Of a stretch of DNA of 10,338 nucleotides, positions 1 through 6,474 are shown piece after piece. Position 1 is the stretch's first letter. The number at the start of each line of letters is the position of its first letter. Both the position numbers and the translations under genes were made by a program. Source of the DNA: JBDLRH01 sp039800165 (GTDB lineage: Bacteria; Pseudomonadota; Gammaproteobacteria; Burkholderiales; Burkholderiaceae_C); the NCBI GenBank assembly GCA_039800165.1, contig JBDLRH010000089.1, positions 1 to 10,338 on the forward strand, given 5' to 3'. Below the pieces are notes generated by a model. It searched no databases and was not told where the DNA came from. It worked only from the letters and a program-made list of their open reading frames with translations.

Positions 1-2
1 TG

Positions 3-1058
3 CCCTGGATGCAGGCCGAGCAGCGCGCCACGCGCGAGGCGGTGGCCATCTACGACCAGTCCTCTTTTTCCAAGCTGCTGCTGCAGGGCCGCGACGCGCT
101 GGCGCTGCTGCAGCGGCTGTGCGCCAACCAGATGGACGTGCCGGTGGGCAAGATGGTCTACACGCCGATGCTCAATGCGCGCGGCGGCATCGAGAGCGAC
201 CTGACCGTCATCCGCCTGGCGGTGGACCGCTTCCTCATCGTCACCGGCTCGGCGCAGACGGTGCGCGACATGGACTGGATCAGCCGCCACATCGGCGAAG
301 ACGACCGCGCGGTGCTGACCGACGTGACACCCATGTACAGCGTGATCTCGGTGATGGGCCCGAAGGCGCGCGAACTGCTGTCGCGCGTGAGCCCGGACGA
401 CCTGTCGCACGAATCACTGAAGTTCTCTTGGACGCGCGAGATCGACCTGGGCCACGCACGGGTGCGCGCCGCGCGCATGAGCTACGTCGGCGGGCCGGGC
501 TTCGAGCTGTACGTGCCGGTGGAGATGGCGCGCCATGTGTACCTGGCACTGCACGAAGCGGGTGGTGATCTGGGCCTGCGCGACGCGGGCTATTACGCCA
601 TCGATGCGCTGCGCATTGAGCAGGGCCGCCGCGCGTGGGGGGCGGAGCTCGGCCCCGACGAGACACCCTGGGAGGCGGGCCTGGCGTTCAGCGTGAAGCT
701 CGACAAACCCGGCTTCATCGGACGCGAGGCCCTGCTGGCCGCGCAGGCCCAGCCGCTGCGCAAGAAGCTGGTGAGCGTGGTGTTCAACGACCCGTCGGTG
801 TATGCGTGGGGCGGCGAGCCGCTGACCGTCAGCACGGCCATCGGCGAAGACACGGTGGGGGAGCTGAGCTCGGTGGGCTTCAGCCCTCTTGCAGGCTCAG
901 CCGGGGCCTGCGTCGGCCTGGCCTATGTGCGCGGCGCACTCGCCCAACAGCCGCATGCAGGCACGTCCGCGCAGGTGCAGTTGTGGGGTGTGCCCACGCC
1001 GGTGACGCTGCACGACACCTGGCCGCCGAAGGCTGGCGTGACACCGGCCAAGGCCTGA
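3..1058 (+). CDS. C-terminal part of a dimethylglycine/sarcosine dehydrogenase-type GcvT-domain protein (5' truncated)
   Basis: The reading frame is open through the left window edge (codons for Pro-Trp precede the first ATG at 9), so the visible part is probably the C-terminal half of a longer protein. It has the aminomethyltransferase (GCV_T) fold in the form found in dimethylglycine and sarcosine dehydrogenases. Counting from the ATG at 9, the signs are an SSFSK segment (18-22), a QRLCAN segment (35-40), the LRIEQGRRAWGAEL block followed by ETPWEAGL (201-225), and a GFIGREAL segment (235-242) that opens the C-terminal barrel. In this family an N-terminal FAD-dependent amine oxidase demethylates an N-methyl glycine-type substrate, and this C-terminal domain transfers the one-carbon unit to tetrahydrofolate. 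The FAD domain would lie upstream of the window and is not seen. The block at 201-225 resembles dimethylglycine dehydrogenase more than stand-alone GcvT. A free-standing folate-binding protein starting at 9 is possible but less likely. The exact substrate cannot be told. Confidence 0.82.
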   Translation, partial: PWMQAEQRATREAVAIYDQSSFSKLLLQGRDALALLQRLCANQMDVPVGKMVYTPMLNARGGIESDLTVIRLAVDRFLIVTGSAQTVRDMDWISRHIGEDDRAVLTDVTPMYSVISVMGPKARELLSRVSPDDLSHESLKFSWTREIDLGHARVRAARMSYVGGPGFELYVPVEMARHVYLALHEAGGDLGLRDAGYYAIDALRIEQGRRAWGAELGPDETPWEAGLAFSVKLDKPGFIGREALLAAQAQPLRKKLVSVVFNDPSVYAWGGEPLTVSTAIGEDTVGELSSVGFSPLAGSAGACVGLAYVRGALAQQPHAGTSAQVQLWGVPTPVTLHDTWPPKAGVTPAKA

Positions 1059-1084
1059 GCGCACCGCGGGCTGCGGGCTTCGCG

Positions 1085-1098
1085 TAGCATCGCGCTCC
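1085..1098 (+). promoter_or_regulatory. Candidate -10 element of a leaderless slyD transcript
   Basis: A TAGCAT hexamer (1085-1090) matches four of six -10 consensus positions and ends 8 nt before the slyD ATG at 1099, so transcription would begin at or just before the start codon. No Shine-Dalgarno sequence lies in the 40-bp gap, which fits a leaderless message. No good -35 box is visible at 16-18 bp upstream. This is inference from spacing only. Confidence 0.3.
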
Positions 1099-1578
1099 AT
1101 GCAGATCACCAAGGACACCGTCGTCACCCTGCAATACAAGGTGACCGACGACAAGGGCGCCGTGCTGGATGCCGGCAAGGAACCGCAGGCGTACCTGCAC
1201 GGCGGCTACGGCAACATCCTTCCCGCGATCGAGGCCGCCCTCGAAGGCAAGGAGGCCGGCTTTGCCACCACGCTGGGCCTGCATCCGCAAGAAGCCTTCG
1301 GCCCGCGCGACGAATCGCTGGTGCGCACCATCCCGAAGAAGGACTTTCCGCCGGGCGTGAAGGTGGGCGGGCAGCTCAGCGGCTACACCGACCAGGGCCA
1401 CGAGCAGACCTTCACCGTGATGAAGATCAAGGGCGACCAGGTGCTGCTGGACGGCAACCACCCGTTTGCCGGCAAGGCGCTGCGCTTTTCGCTCAAGGTG
1501 CTGAAGGTGCGCGCTGCGCTGCCGGTTGAAGTCGAGCACGGCCACGCCCACGGCGAGGGCGGGCATCACCACCACTGA
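1099..1578 (+). CDS. slyD: SlyD-like FKBP-type peptidyl-prolyl cis-trans isomerase
   Basis: A 159-residue cytoplasmic prolyl isomerase and chaperone. The FKBP fold is split around an insert-in-flap (IF) domain as in SlyD. The N-terminal FKBP strand holds Y13. A YLHGG segment (32-36) is followed by a helix ending in ALEGKEAG (47-54). The IF chaperone region spans roughly 65-125, with AFGPRDESLV at 66-75, and closes with DGNHPFAGKAL (118-128), the usual SlyD signature. The tail is rich in histidine (H147, 149, 151 and 156-159), typical of SlyD proteins that bind nickel and other metals and help [NiFe]-hydrogenase maturation in E. coli. There is no cysteine at all, so unlike the E. coli tail the metal site would be histidine only. 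The start at 1099 gives the correct family N-terminus (MQITKD) but has no Shine-Dalgarno site. It lies 40 bp after the folate-binding gene and 39 bp before the Mrr-like gene. No hydrogenase genes are in view, so a general folding role is as likely as metal delivery. Confidence 0.92.
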   Translation: MQITKDTVVTLQYKVTDDKGAVLDAGKEPQAYLHGGYGNILPAIEAALEGKEAGFATTLGLHPQEAFGPRDESLVRTIPKKDFPPGVKVGGQLSGYTDQGHEQTFTVMKIKGDQVLLDGNHPFAGKALRFSLKVLKVRAALPVEVEHGHAHGEGGHHHH

Positions 1579-1617
1579 CGCCGCACCGGCGACCACCGCA
1601 CACCGGAGAGCACGCGC

Positions 1618-2214
1618 ATGAAGCTGCGCATGGCCGAAAACTCGCTGTTCGCCATCTTGCTGCGATCGCACTGGGGCATCAGCCTGCTGATCGCGCTGGC
1701 CTTTGCGCTGATCTCGCGCGCCGCGCTGCCCGAGCAGTACTGGCTGCTGGGCGCCATGGGCGGCGCGCCGTTCTGGGTGATCGCGGTGATCGCCGCGTGG
1801 CGCCAGCGCGACCGGCTACCCGCGCAAAAGGTCGAGCAGGCGCTGCACGCCGCTGCGGCAATGGGCTGGCGCGACTTTGCGCAGGCGGTGGATGCCGGCT
1901 TCACCCGCGACGGATGGCGCGTTCAGCGCACCGACAGCACGCGCGAAGGCGACGCAGACTTCGTGATCCGGCGCGGCACCGTCACCGCGGTGGTGGCCGC
2001 ACGCCGCTGGAAGGCCGCGCGCGTGGGCGAGGAGCAGCTGCGCCAGCTCCTGGCCAGCCGCGATGCGCACGGCGCCAGCCAATGCGTGCTGCTCACGCTG
2101 GGCCAGGTGCCTGAAAGCGCAGCCGCCTTGGCCAAGGCCGAGCGCGTGCAGATCATGCAAGGCGAGCCGCTGGCGCAACTGCTGCGACACCTGGCCAGCG
2201 GCAAGACCCCCTGA
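1618..2214 (+). CDS. Two-helix membrane protein with degenerate Mrr-type restriction endonuclease-like domain
   Basis: A 198-residue protein with two predicted membrane helices near the N-terminus (about 20-36 and 43-61), a short basic stretch, then a soluble domain from about 75 to 192. The domain follows the Mrr/PD-(D/E)xK pattern: a GWRV opening (99-102), an acidic D114 in GDADFV, a strand that should carry Q-x-K, RRWK then VGEEQLRQLL (129-145), a strand CVLLTLGQV (156-164), and a closing helix after MQGEPLAQLL (180-189). The R-W-K-x-x-x-V-G run matches Mrr proteins well. The two key residues do not: the expected Q-x-K reads A127-A-R129. The catalytic acid remains but the lysine is an arginine, so nuclease activity is doubtful. 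A GGAGAG ribosome binding site (1605-1610) 7 nt before the ATG supports this start; a second in-frame ATG is at codon 5. The true role is unknown. A membrane-anchored DNA-binding or structural role would be speculation. Confidence 0.72.
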   Translation: MKLRMAENSLFAILLRSHWGISLLIALAFALISRAALPEQYWLLGAMGGAPFWVIAVIAAWRQRDRLPAQKVEQALHAAAAMGWRDFAQAVDAGFTRDGWRVQRTDSTREGDADFVIRRGTVTAVVAARRWKAARVGEEQLRQLLASRDAHGASQCVLLTLGQVPESAAALAKAERVQIMQGEPLAQLLRHLASGKTP

Positions 2215-2238
2215 CCCGATCAACCACAAGGAGACACC

Positions 2239-2556
2239 ATGGCGATCTATGAGTTGCGCACCTACACCGTCATCGTCGGCAAGATGGCCGAGGTGGTGAA
2301 CCACTACAAGACCGAAGGCTGGCCGGTGCTGGACAAGCACCCGAAGAAGCTGGTGGGCTACTTCACCGGCGACATCGGCGCGATCAACCAGCTGATCCAC
2401 GTCTGGAAGTTCGACGACGACGCCGACCGCCGCGCGTTCTGGGCCACGCTGTACGCCGACCCCGCCTTCCAGGCCTTCGCCGCGAAGCTGCGCCCGCTGC
2501 TGCAGTCGCAAGAGAACAAGCTGATGCTGAACGCGCCCTGGGGGCCGCAGCCCTGA
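2239..2556 (+). CDS. NIPSNAP family protein
   Basis: A 105-residue single-domain protein of the NIPSNAP family, a dimeric alpha/beta barrel-like ferredoxin fold. It begins with the family hallmark YELRTYTV (4-11) and GK (15-16), continues with a helix and a central HVWKF strand, and has a DPAFQAF helix near the C-terminus that matches the usual family layout. There is no signal peptide or membrane segment, so it is probably cytoplasmic. The biochemical role of bacterial NIPSNAP proteins is not established. They often sit near catabolic or amine/acid degradation genes, and here the amine demethylase-type gene at the left edge is a loose parallel. A strong AAGGAG ribosome binding site (2228-2233) sits 5 nt before the ATG and fixes the start. 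It follows the Mrr-like gene by 24 bp, so co-transcription is likely. It converges on the DUF748 gene with only 10 bp between stop codons and no clear terminator hairpin. Confidence 0.88.
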   Translation: MAIYELRTYTVIVGKMAEVVNHYKTEGWPVLDKHPKKLVGYFTGDIGAINQLIHVWKFDDDADRRAFWATLYADPAFQAFAAKLRPLLQSQENKLMLNAPWGPQP

Positions 2557-2566
2557 GCCTGCCGCT

Positions 2567-5500
2567 TCAGCGCACGTCGAGCTTGATTTCCGCCCGCGGC
2601 GGCGCACCATCGGCCTTGCCCGCTGCGCTTTCGGTGCGCAACACAGGCGCGCCGAGGAACAGGCGCTCGGTCGCGATCTGCTGACTGGCCAGGAAGTCGC
2701 GCACCGCCACGCTGCGCGCCAGCACCAGGTCGCGCATCACGTTGGCGTCGGCCGGAATGCCGGCCATCAGCAGCGCCTCCATCTCGGGCACCGGCAGGTC
2801 CTTGGCCATGCCCACCAGGTTGCGCGGCTTGGCAATGTCGGCGCGGCGGTACACCTCGCGCAGCAGCGCCGGGTATTCCTGCGCACTCACCGTGGGCTCG
2901 GGCAGGGCCGCCGTGCTGACGTTCTGGCCGGCGGCACGCGCGTCTCGCGCCTGCTGACGCCGCTTTTCGGCGCGCACACGCTCGTCGAGCTTGAGCCGCT
3001 GCAAGGCCGCCTGCTCGGCCTGCGGGTCGCCCTCGCCCACCACGGTGAGTTGCAGCGCGGGGCGATCGCGCAGGGCCTGGGCCACCTGCCCCAGACGCTC
3101 GCGAGCGGCCTCGGTCAGCGCGGCGCTGCCCGCTGCAAACGCCACATGGCTGGCCTGCTCGCCCCCGCCGCTGAAAGCCTGCGCGATCAGCGCAAACGGC
3201 GCGGTGATGGCCTTGCCGATCAGGTTGAGCACCAGCTTCCAGATGATCGGCCCCAGCCGGAACTGCGGGTCGTTCAAGGTGCCGCTGATCGGCAGGTTCA
3301 CATCGATCACGCCATTGCGATCCGACAGCAGCGCCACCGCCAGGCGCAGCGGCAGGTTCGGCGCCTCGCTGCCCTGGATGCGGTCGCCGAATATCAGCTG
3401 GTTGAGCACGATGCGGTTGCTGGCGGTCAGCTGGCCTTCGGGCGTGATGCGGTACTCCAGGTCCAGGCTGAGCTTGCCGCGCTCGATGCCGTGGCCTGCG
3501 TACTTGGCGCTGTAGGGCGACAGGGGCGGCAGCTCCAGGTCGCGCACACGGCCCTGCAGGTCCAGCGCCAGCGGCTGCGCCAGCGGATTGAGCTGCCCGA
3601 CGATCTCCACCGTGGCGGTGCCCTCGGCGCGCCCGCGCAGCGCAAGCGGTGCCATCTGCACCTGCCCGCCCGTGGCCGCCGCGTTGGCAAAGGCGCCCAG
3701 GCTGCCAGTGAGCTCGCTCAGGTTGGCCGAGTAGTTGGGCTGGATGAAGCGGTCGGACAGGAACACGCGACCGTTGACCAGCGCGATCGGCCCGAAGCGG
3801 ATGTCGGGCTGCATGGCCGGCGCGGCGCCTGATGACGATGCGCCAGCACTTGCAGGGGCTGTGGTTGCAGGCGTTGCCGCTGTGCCGCCCGCGCTTGCAG
3901 GTTCACGGCGCAGCAGGTCTTGCAGGTTGATGCGCCCGGTGCTGTCGATGATCACGCGCGCAAAGAAGTCCTGCAGCGCGGTTTCGGCCACGCTCAGGCG
4001 GCGCAGCGCGCCATCGGCCATGGACACTTCCACGCCGCGCAGGCTCAGCGACTTCCAGTCCAGCAGGTCTTCGCGCGGGCTGAGCGTGCTGGCACGCAGG
4101 TCTTCGATGCTGGCGTCGCCACGCAGCTCCAGCTGCACGCCGCTGGCTGGCAGCGATACGTCCACCGAGCCGCGCCACGAGGTGTCGGCGCGACGCAGAT
4201 CCAGGTTGAGCTGATCGCGTGCGTACGGCTCCAGCACATGCAACGGCAAGCGGTCGGCCACCAGCTGCCCGCGCAGTTGCAGCGGCGCTGCGTCAGACGG
4301 CAGACGCAGGTCGCCTCGGTAACGGATGGGCGCCGCATCGCGCCGGCTGCGCGGCAACTGGACGCTCGCACTCAGCTCCAGCGGGGTCGCCTCGCCAGGC
4401 CGCGTGGGCCCGCGCCACTGCAGTGCCAGCGCCGTCAGGTTCAGCTCGACCGCCTCAACCGGGGCGGCCGCGTCAACGGCCTTGCCCGGCAAACGATCGA
4501 CCAGGCTGGCCTGGCCGCCCTGCACGCGCAACTCACCCAGTTGCCAGCGCCACGCGGGGTCGGGCTTCGATGCAGGCTTGGACGGGGGCTCAGGGGCCTG
4601 CGCACTGCGCAGCCAGTCCTGCGCCATCCAGCGGCCCTCGGCAGAACGGCTGACCATCACCGAGGGCTGGTCCAGCGACACACGCCGCACCCGCAGCGCG
4701 CGCGCCGACAGATCAATCGCCGCATCGTCGATGCGCAGCAGCCGCCAGCCAGCCAGCGGGTTGGCTGAAGGCGATTCACGCGACAGCGCATCACGCATCT
4801 GCAAGTCCCGCAACTCCAGCGTGGCCACATCCACCTGAACGCTCGCCGCGCGGGCGCCGCCAGCCGCCCACTTCACGCGCGCCTTGGCGCCGAGCTGTCC
4901 GCCCAGCTGCGGCTGCAGATGCGGCGCAAGGTAAGGCGCCACCGCCTGCAGCGCAAATTTCTGAACCTCCAGCGCCACATCGGCCGACTGCAGGCTGGCC
5001 GTGCCCTGCCAGCGAAGAGCAGCCCCCGCGATGCTCGCCTGGCCTTCGAAAGGCACAGGCTGCAGATCCGGCCACTGCACATCACGCGCAGCCAGCGTCA
5101 CGCCTTGGGCCTTGAGCTGTGCGGCAGGCCGCAGCGTGCCGTCACGCCACAACAGTTCGGCCTGATCGACTTCGAGCAGACCCAGGCGAAGCTGCGGTTG
5201 AACGTTCGATGCGGTCGGCTCGGCCGCCTGCGGCCAGGCGCGCGCGATGCGCTGCAAGTTGAGCTCGCCACGCGCGTCGCGCGACACGCTGAGCACGGGC
5301 CGCTCCAGCCGCAGCGTTGACAGCCTGACTTCACCCTCGGCCACACGGCTCGGCTCCAGGGTGACGCCCAGTCGCGGCAGTTGCAGCAACGCTTCGCCCG
5401 CTGGCGCGGTAACGCGCGCATTGCCTCGGCCATCGGTCACCCGCAGGTCCGAAACCGTCACCTGCCCCGATACCGCACTGCGCTGCGGCGCTGCGAGCGG

Positions 5501-6355
5501 CACCTCGGCTTTCAGGTCCAACGTCAGCGCGCCATCGCGCAGCTGCACTGGCCACGCGCGCGGCCAGTGGGGCCGCAGCACATTCAGCGGCAAGCCCTGC
5601 AGCGCCATCTGCAACGTCATCTGCGCGCTGGGGCCACCCGCCCCACCCTGAGCCCAAGGCGTGCCGCTGGCCTGCAGCCGCAGCGGCGTGTTGTCCAAGA
5701 GGGCCTGCAGCTCCGCCTGCAGGGCGGTGGACTGGTCGGCTTTCAGGCTGCTGATCGTGCCGGTGCGCAACTGCAACGCCGCCAGCGTGTGCCGCGCGCC
5801 CGAGGGCGCGTCCACCACCAACAGCTCGCCGTCCTCGATGCGCACTGCATCGACACGAAAGCGCGTAGGGCCGGTGTCAGCAGACGCACCGGCAGACGCA
5901 TCGGCAGATGCAGGCGAGGCGAGGCGGGCACGCAGATCGTCGAGGTCGGTGCGGCCACCGCCCAGGTGCTGCAGCCGAAGGCGCGGCGCCTCAACCACTA
6001 CCGCATCCAGTATCGGCGCCATGCGCAACAGCGAGGCCAAACTGATGTCGACTTCGATGCGCGCCACCGTGAGTTGCGGCGCCGGCCCGGCATCGCGCGC
6101 GGCGGCCAGCGCCACATCCCGCACGCGCAGGGTCAGCGTGTCGGGCTCGAACTCCACCGCACCCACGCTCAGGCGTCGGCCCAGCGCCTCGCTGCCATGC
6201 TTCTCCACCGCCCACTGCAGCAGGGGTGGCAGGCCGAAACGCAAACCGGCCCACAGCCCGGCCGTCACCACCACAACCGCAAGCGCCAGCAGCCACGGCG
6301 CCCGGCGACGCGGTGCCGAGGCAAGCGAAGAAGCAGGCGAAGAAGCGTCGGGCAT
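2567..6355 (-). CDS. DUF748 domain-containing AsmA-like envelope protein
   Basis: A very large protein (1262 residues from the chosen ATG at 6355). A short Ser/Ala/Arg-rich cytoplasmic N-terminus is followed by one membrane helix (about 21-40). A long periplasmic region of alternating amphipathic strands follows, in the style of AsmA/TamB-like lipid-bridge proteins. The DUF748 signature is near the C-terminus: a LAVALLSDRNGVIDVNLPIS segment near residue 1010, then GTLNDPQFRLGPIIWKL, then a short OmpA-like piece with FAAGSAALTEAARERL near 1070. Ala/Ser/Pro-rich linkers occur near 155, 590 and 850. AsmA-like proteins are thought to move or tether phospholipids between envelope membranes; for DUF748 this is family-level inference. 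The frame extends upstream to an ATG at 6391 and a TTG at 6427. The TTG lies inside the gap terminator stem and is rejected. The ATG at 6391 remains possible because a TATGCT box ends 5 nt before it. I prefer 6355 because it gives the usual short N-terminus before the helix. No Shine-Dalgarno site supports either. Confidence 0.88.
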   Translation of the reverse strand: MPDASSPASSLASAPRRRAPWLLALAVVVVTAGLWAGLRFGLPPLLQWAVEKHGSEALGRRLSVGAVEFEPDTLTLRVRDVALAAARDAGPAPQLTVARIEVDISLASLLRMAPILDAVVVEAPRLRLQHLGGGRTDLDDLRARLASPASADASAGASADTGPTRFRVDAVRIEDGELLVVDAPSGARHTLAALQLRTGTISSLKADQSTALQAELQALLDNTPLRLQASGTPWAQGGAGGPSAQMTLQMALQGLPLNVLRPHWPRAWPVQLRDGALTLDLKAEVPLAAPQRSAVSGQVTVSDLRVTDGRGNARVTAPAGEALLQLPRLGVTLEPSRVAEGEVRLSTLRLERPVLSVSRDARGELNLQRIARAWPQAAEPTASNVQPQLRLGLLEVDQAELLWRDGTLRPAAQLKAQGVTLAARDVQWPDLQPVPFEGQASIAGAALRWQGTASLQSADVALEVQKFALQAVAPYLAPHLQPQLGGQLGAKARVKWAAGGARAASVQVDVATLELRDLQMRDALSRESPSANPLAGWRLLRIDDAAIDLSARALRVRRVSLDQPSVMVSRSAEGRWMAQDWLRSAQAPEPPSKPASKPDPAWRWQLGELRVQGGQASLVDRLPGKAVDAAAPVEAVELNLTALALQWRGPTRPGEATPLELSASVQLPRSRRDAAPIRYRGDLRLPSDAAPLQLRGQLVADRLPLHVLEPYARDQLNLDLRRADTSWRGSVDVSLPASGVQLELRGDASIEDLRASTLSPREDLLDWKSLSLRGVEVSMADGALRRLSVAETALQDFFARVIIDSTGRINLQDLLRREPASAGGTAATPATTAPASAGASSSGAAPAMQPDIRFGPIALVNGRVFLSDRFIQPNYSANLSELTGSLGAFANAAATGGQVQMAPLALRGRAEGTATVEIVGQLNPLAQPLALDLQGRVRDLELPPLSPYSAKYAGHGIERGKLSLDLEYRITPEGQLTASNRIVLNQLIFGDRIQGSEAPNLPLRLAVALLSDRNGVIDVNLPISGTLNDPQFRLGPIIWKLVLNLIGKAITAPFALIAQAFSGGGEQASHVAFAAGSAALTEAARERLGQVAQALRDRPALQLTVVGEGDPQAEQAALQRLKLDERVRAEKRRQQARDARAAGQNVSTAALPEPTVSAQEYPALLREVYRRADIAKPRNLVGMAKDLPVPEMEALLMAGIPADANVMRDLVLARSVAVRDFLASQQIATERLFLGAPVLRTESAAGKADGAPPRAEIKLDVR
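5880..5915. repeat. Three imperfect 12-bp tandem repeats inside the DUF748 gene
   Basis: Three copies of a 12-bp unit (GCAGACGCACCG, GCAGACGCATCG, GCAGATGCAGGC on the + strand) run head to tail. On the coding strand they give an Ala-Ser-Ala-Asp/Gly linker in the early periplasmic part of the DUF748 protein. Copy number could vary in frame by slippage, changing only linker length. Confidence 0.6.
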
Positions 6356-6396
6356 AGGCGCAAGGCGGCGCGGGCAACGCAAGCCCGCCATCGCAA

Positions 6397-6427
6397 AGCA
6401 TACGCCGTGTGCGCCCCAAACGAACAA
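6397..6427 (-). promoter_or_regulatory. Possible promoter of the DUF748 gene
   Basis: On the minus strand a TATGCT box (6397-6402) matches four of six -10 positions. It is preceded at 19 bp by TTGTTC (6422-6427), which shares only the TTG of a -35 box and overlaps the terminator stem of gap. If used, transcription would start near 6390, at the in-frame ATG at 6391, giving a leaderless message. Weak evidence. Confidence 0.22.
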
Positions 6428-6446
6428 CGCGCCCGAAGGCGCGTTG
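6412..6446 (-). terminator. Intrinsic terminator of the tkt-gap unit, UUCG tetraloop
   Basis: A perfect 9-bp stem, CAACGCGCC (6438-6446 read on the minus strand) with GGCGCGTTG (6425-6433), closes a TTCG loop (6434-6437). The RNA loop is therefore the very stable C(UUCG)G tetraloop. It lies 28 nt beyond the gap stop codon and is followed on the minus strand by a short T-rich run (TTCGTTTG). This is a textbook Rho-independent terminator for transcription through gap. Its opposite-strand reading lacks a good U-tract, so it should act mainly in the gap direction. Confidence 0.85.
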
Positions 6447-6474
6447 CATCAAGAAGGGCAAGTGCTGTGCGTGA

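Noticed and set aside
9..11. ATG at 9 as the true start of the first gene
   Set aside because: The frame is already open before it and the first visible residues match an internal segment of dimethylglycine dehydrogenase-type proteins, so the gene probably begins left of the window.
1057..1097. GAGCGC ... GCGCTC inverted repeat between the first gene and slyD as a terminator
   Set aside because: Only 6 bp with a 29-nt loop and no T-run after it; expected by chance at this GC content.
6425..6427. TTG at 6427 as the DUF748 start
   Set aside because: It lies inside the terminator stem of gap, has no ribosome binding site, and would add an odd 24-residue stretch before the expected N-terminus.
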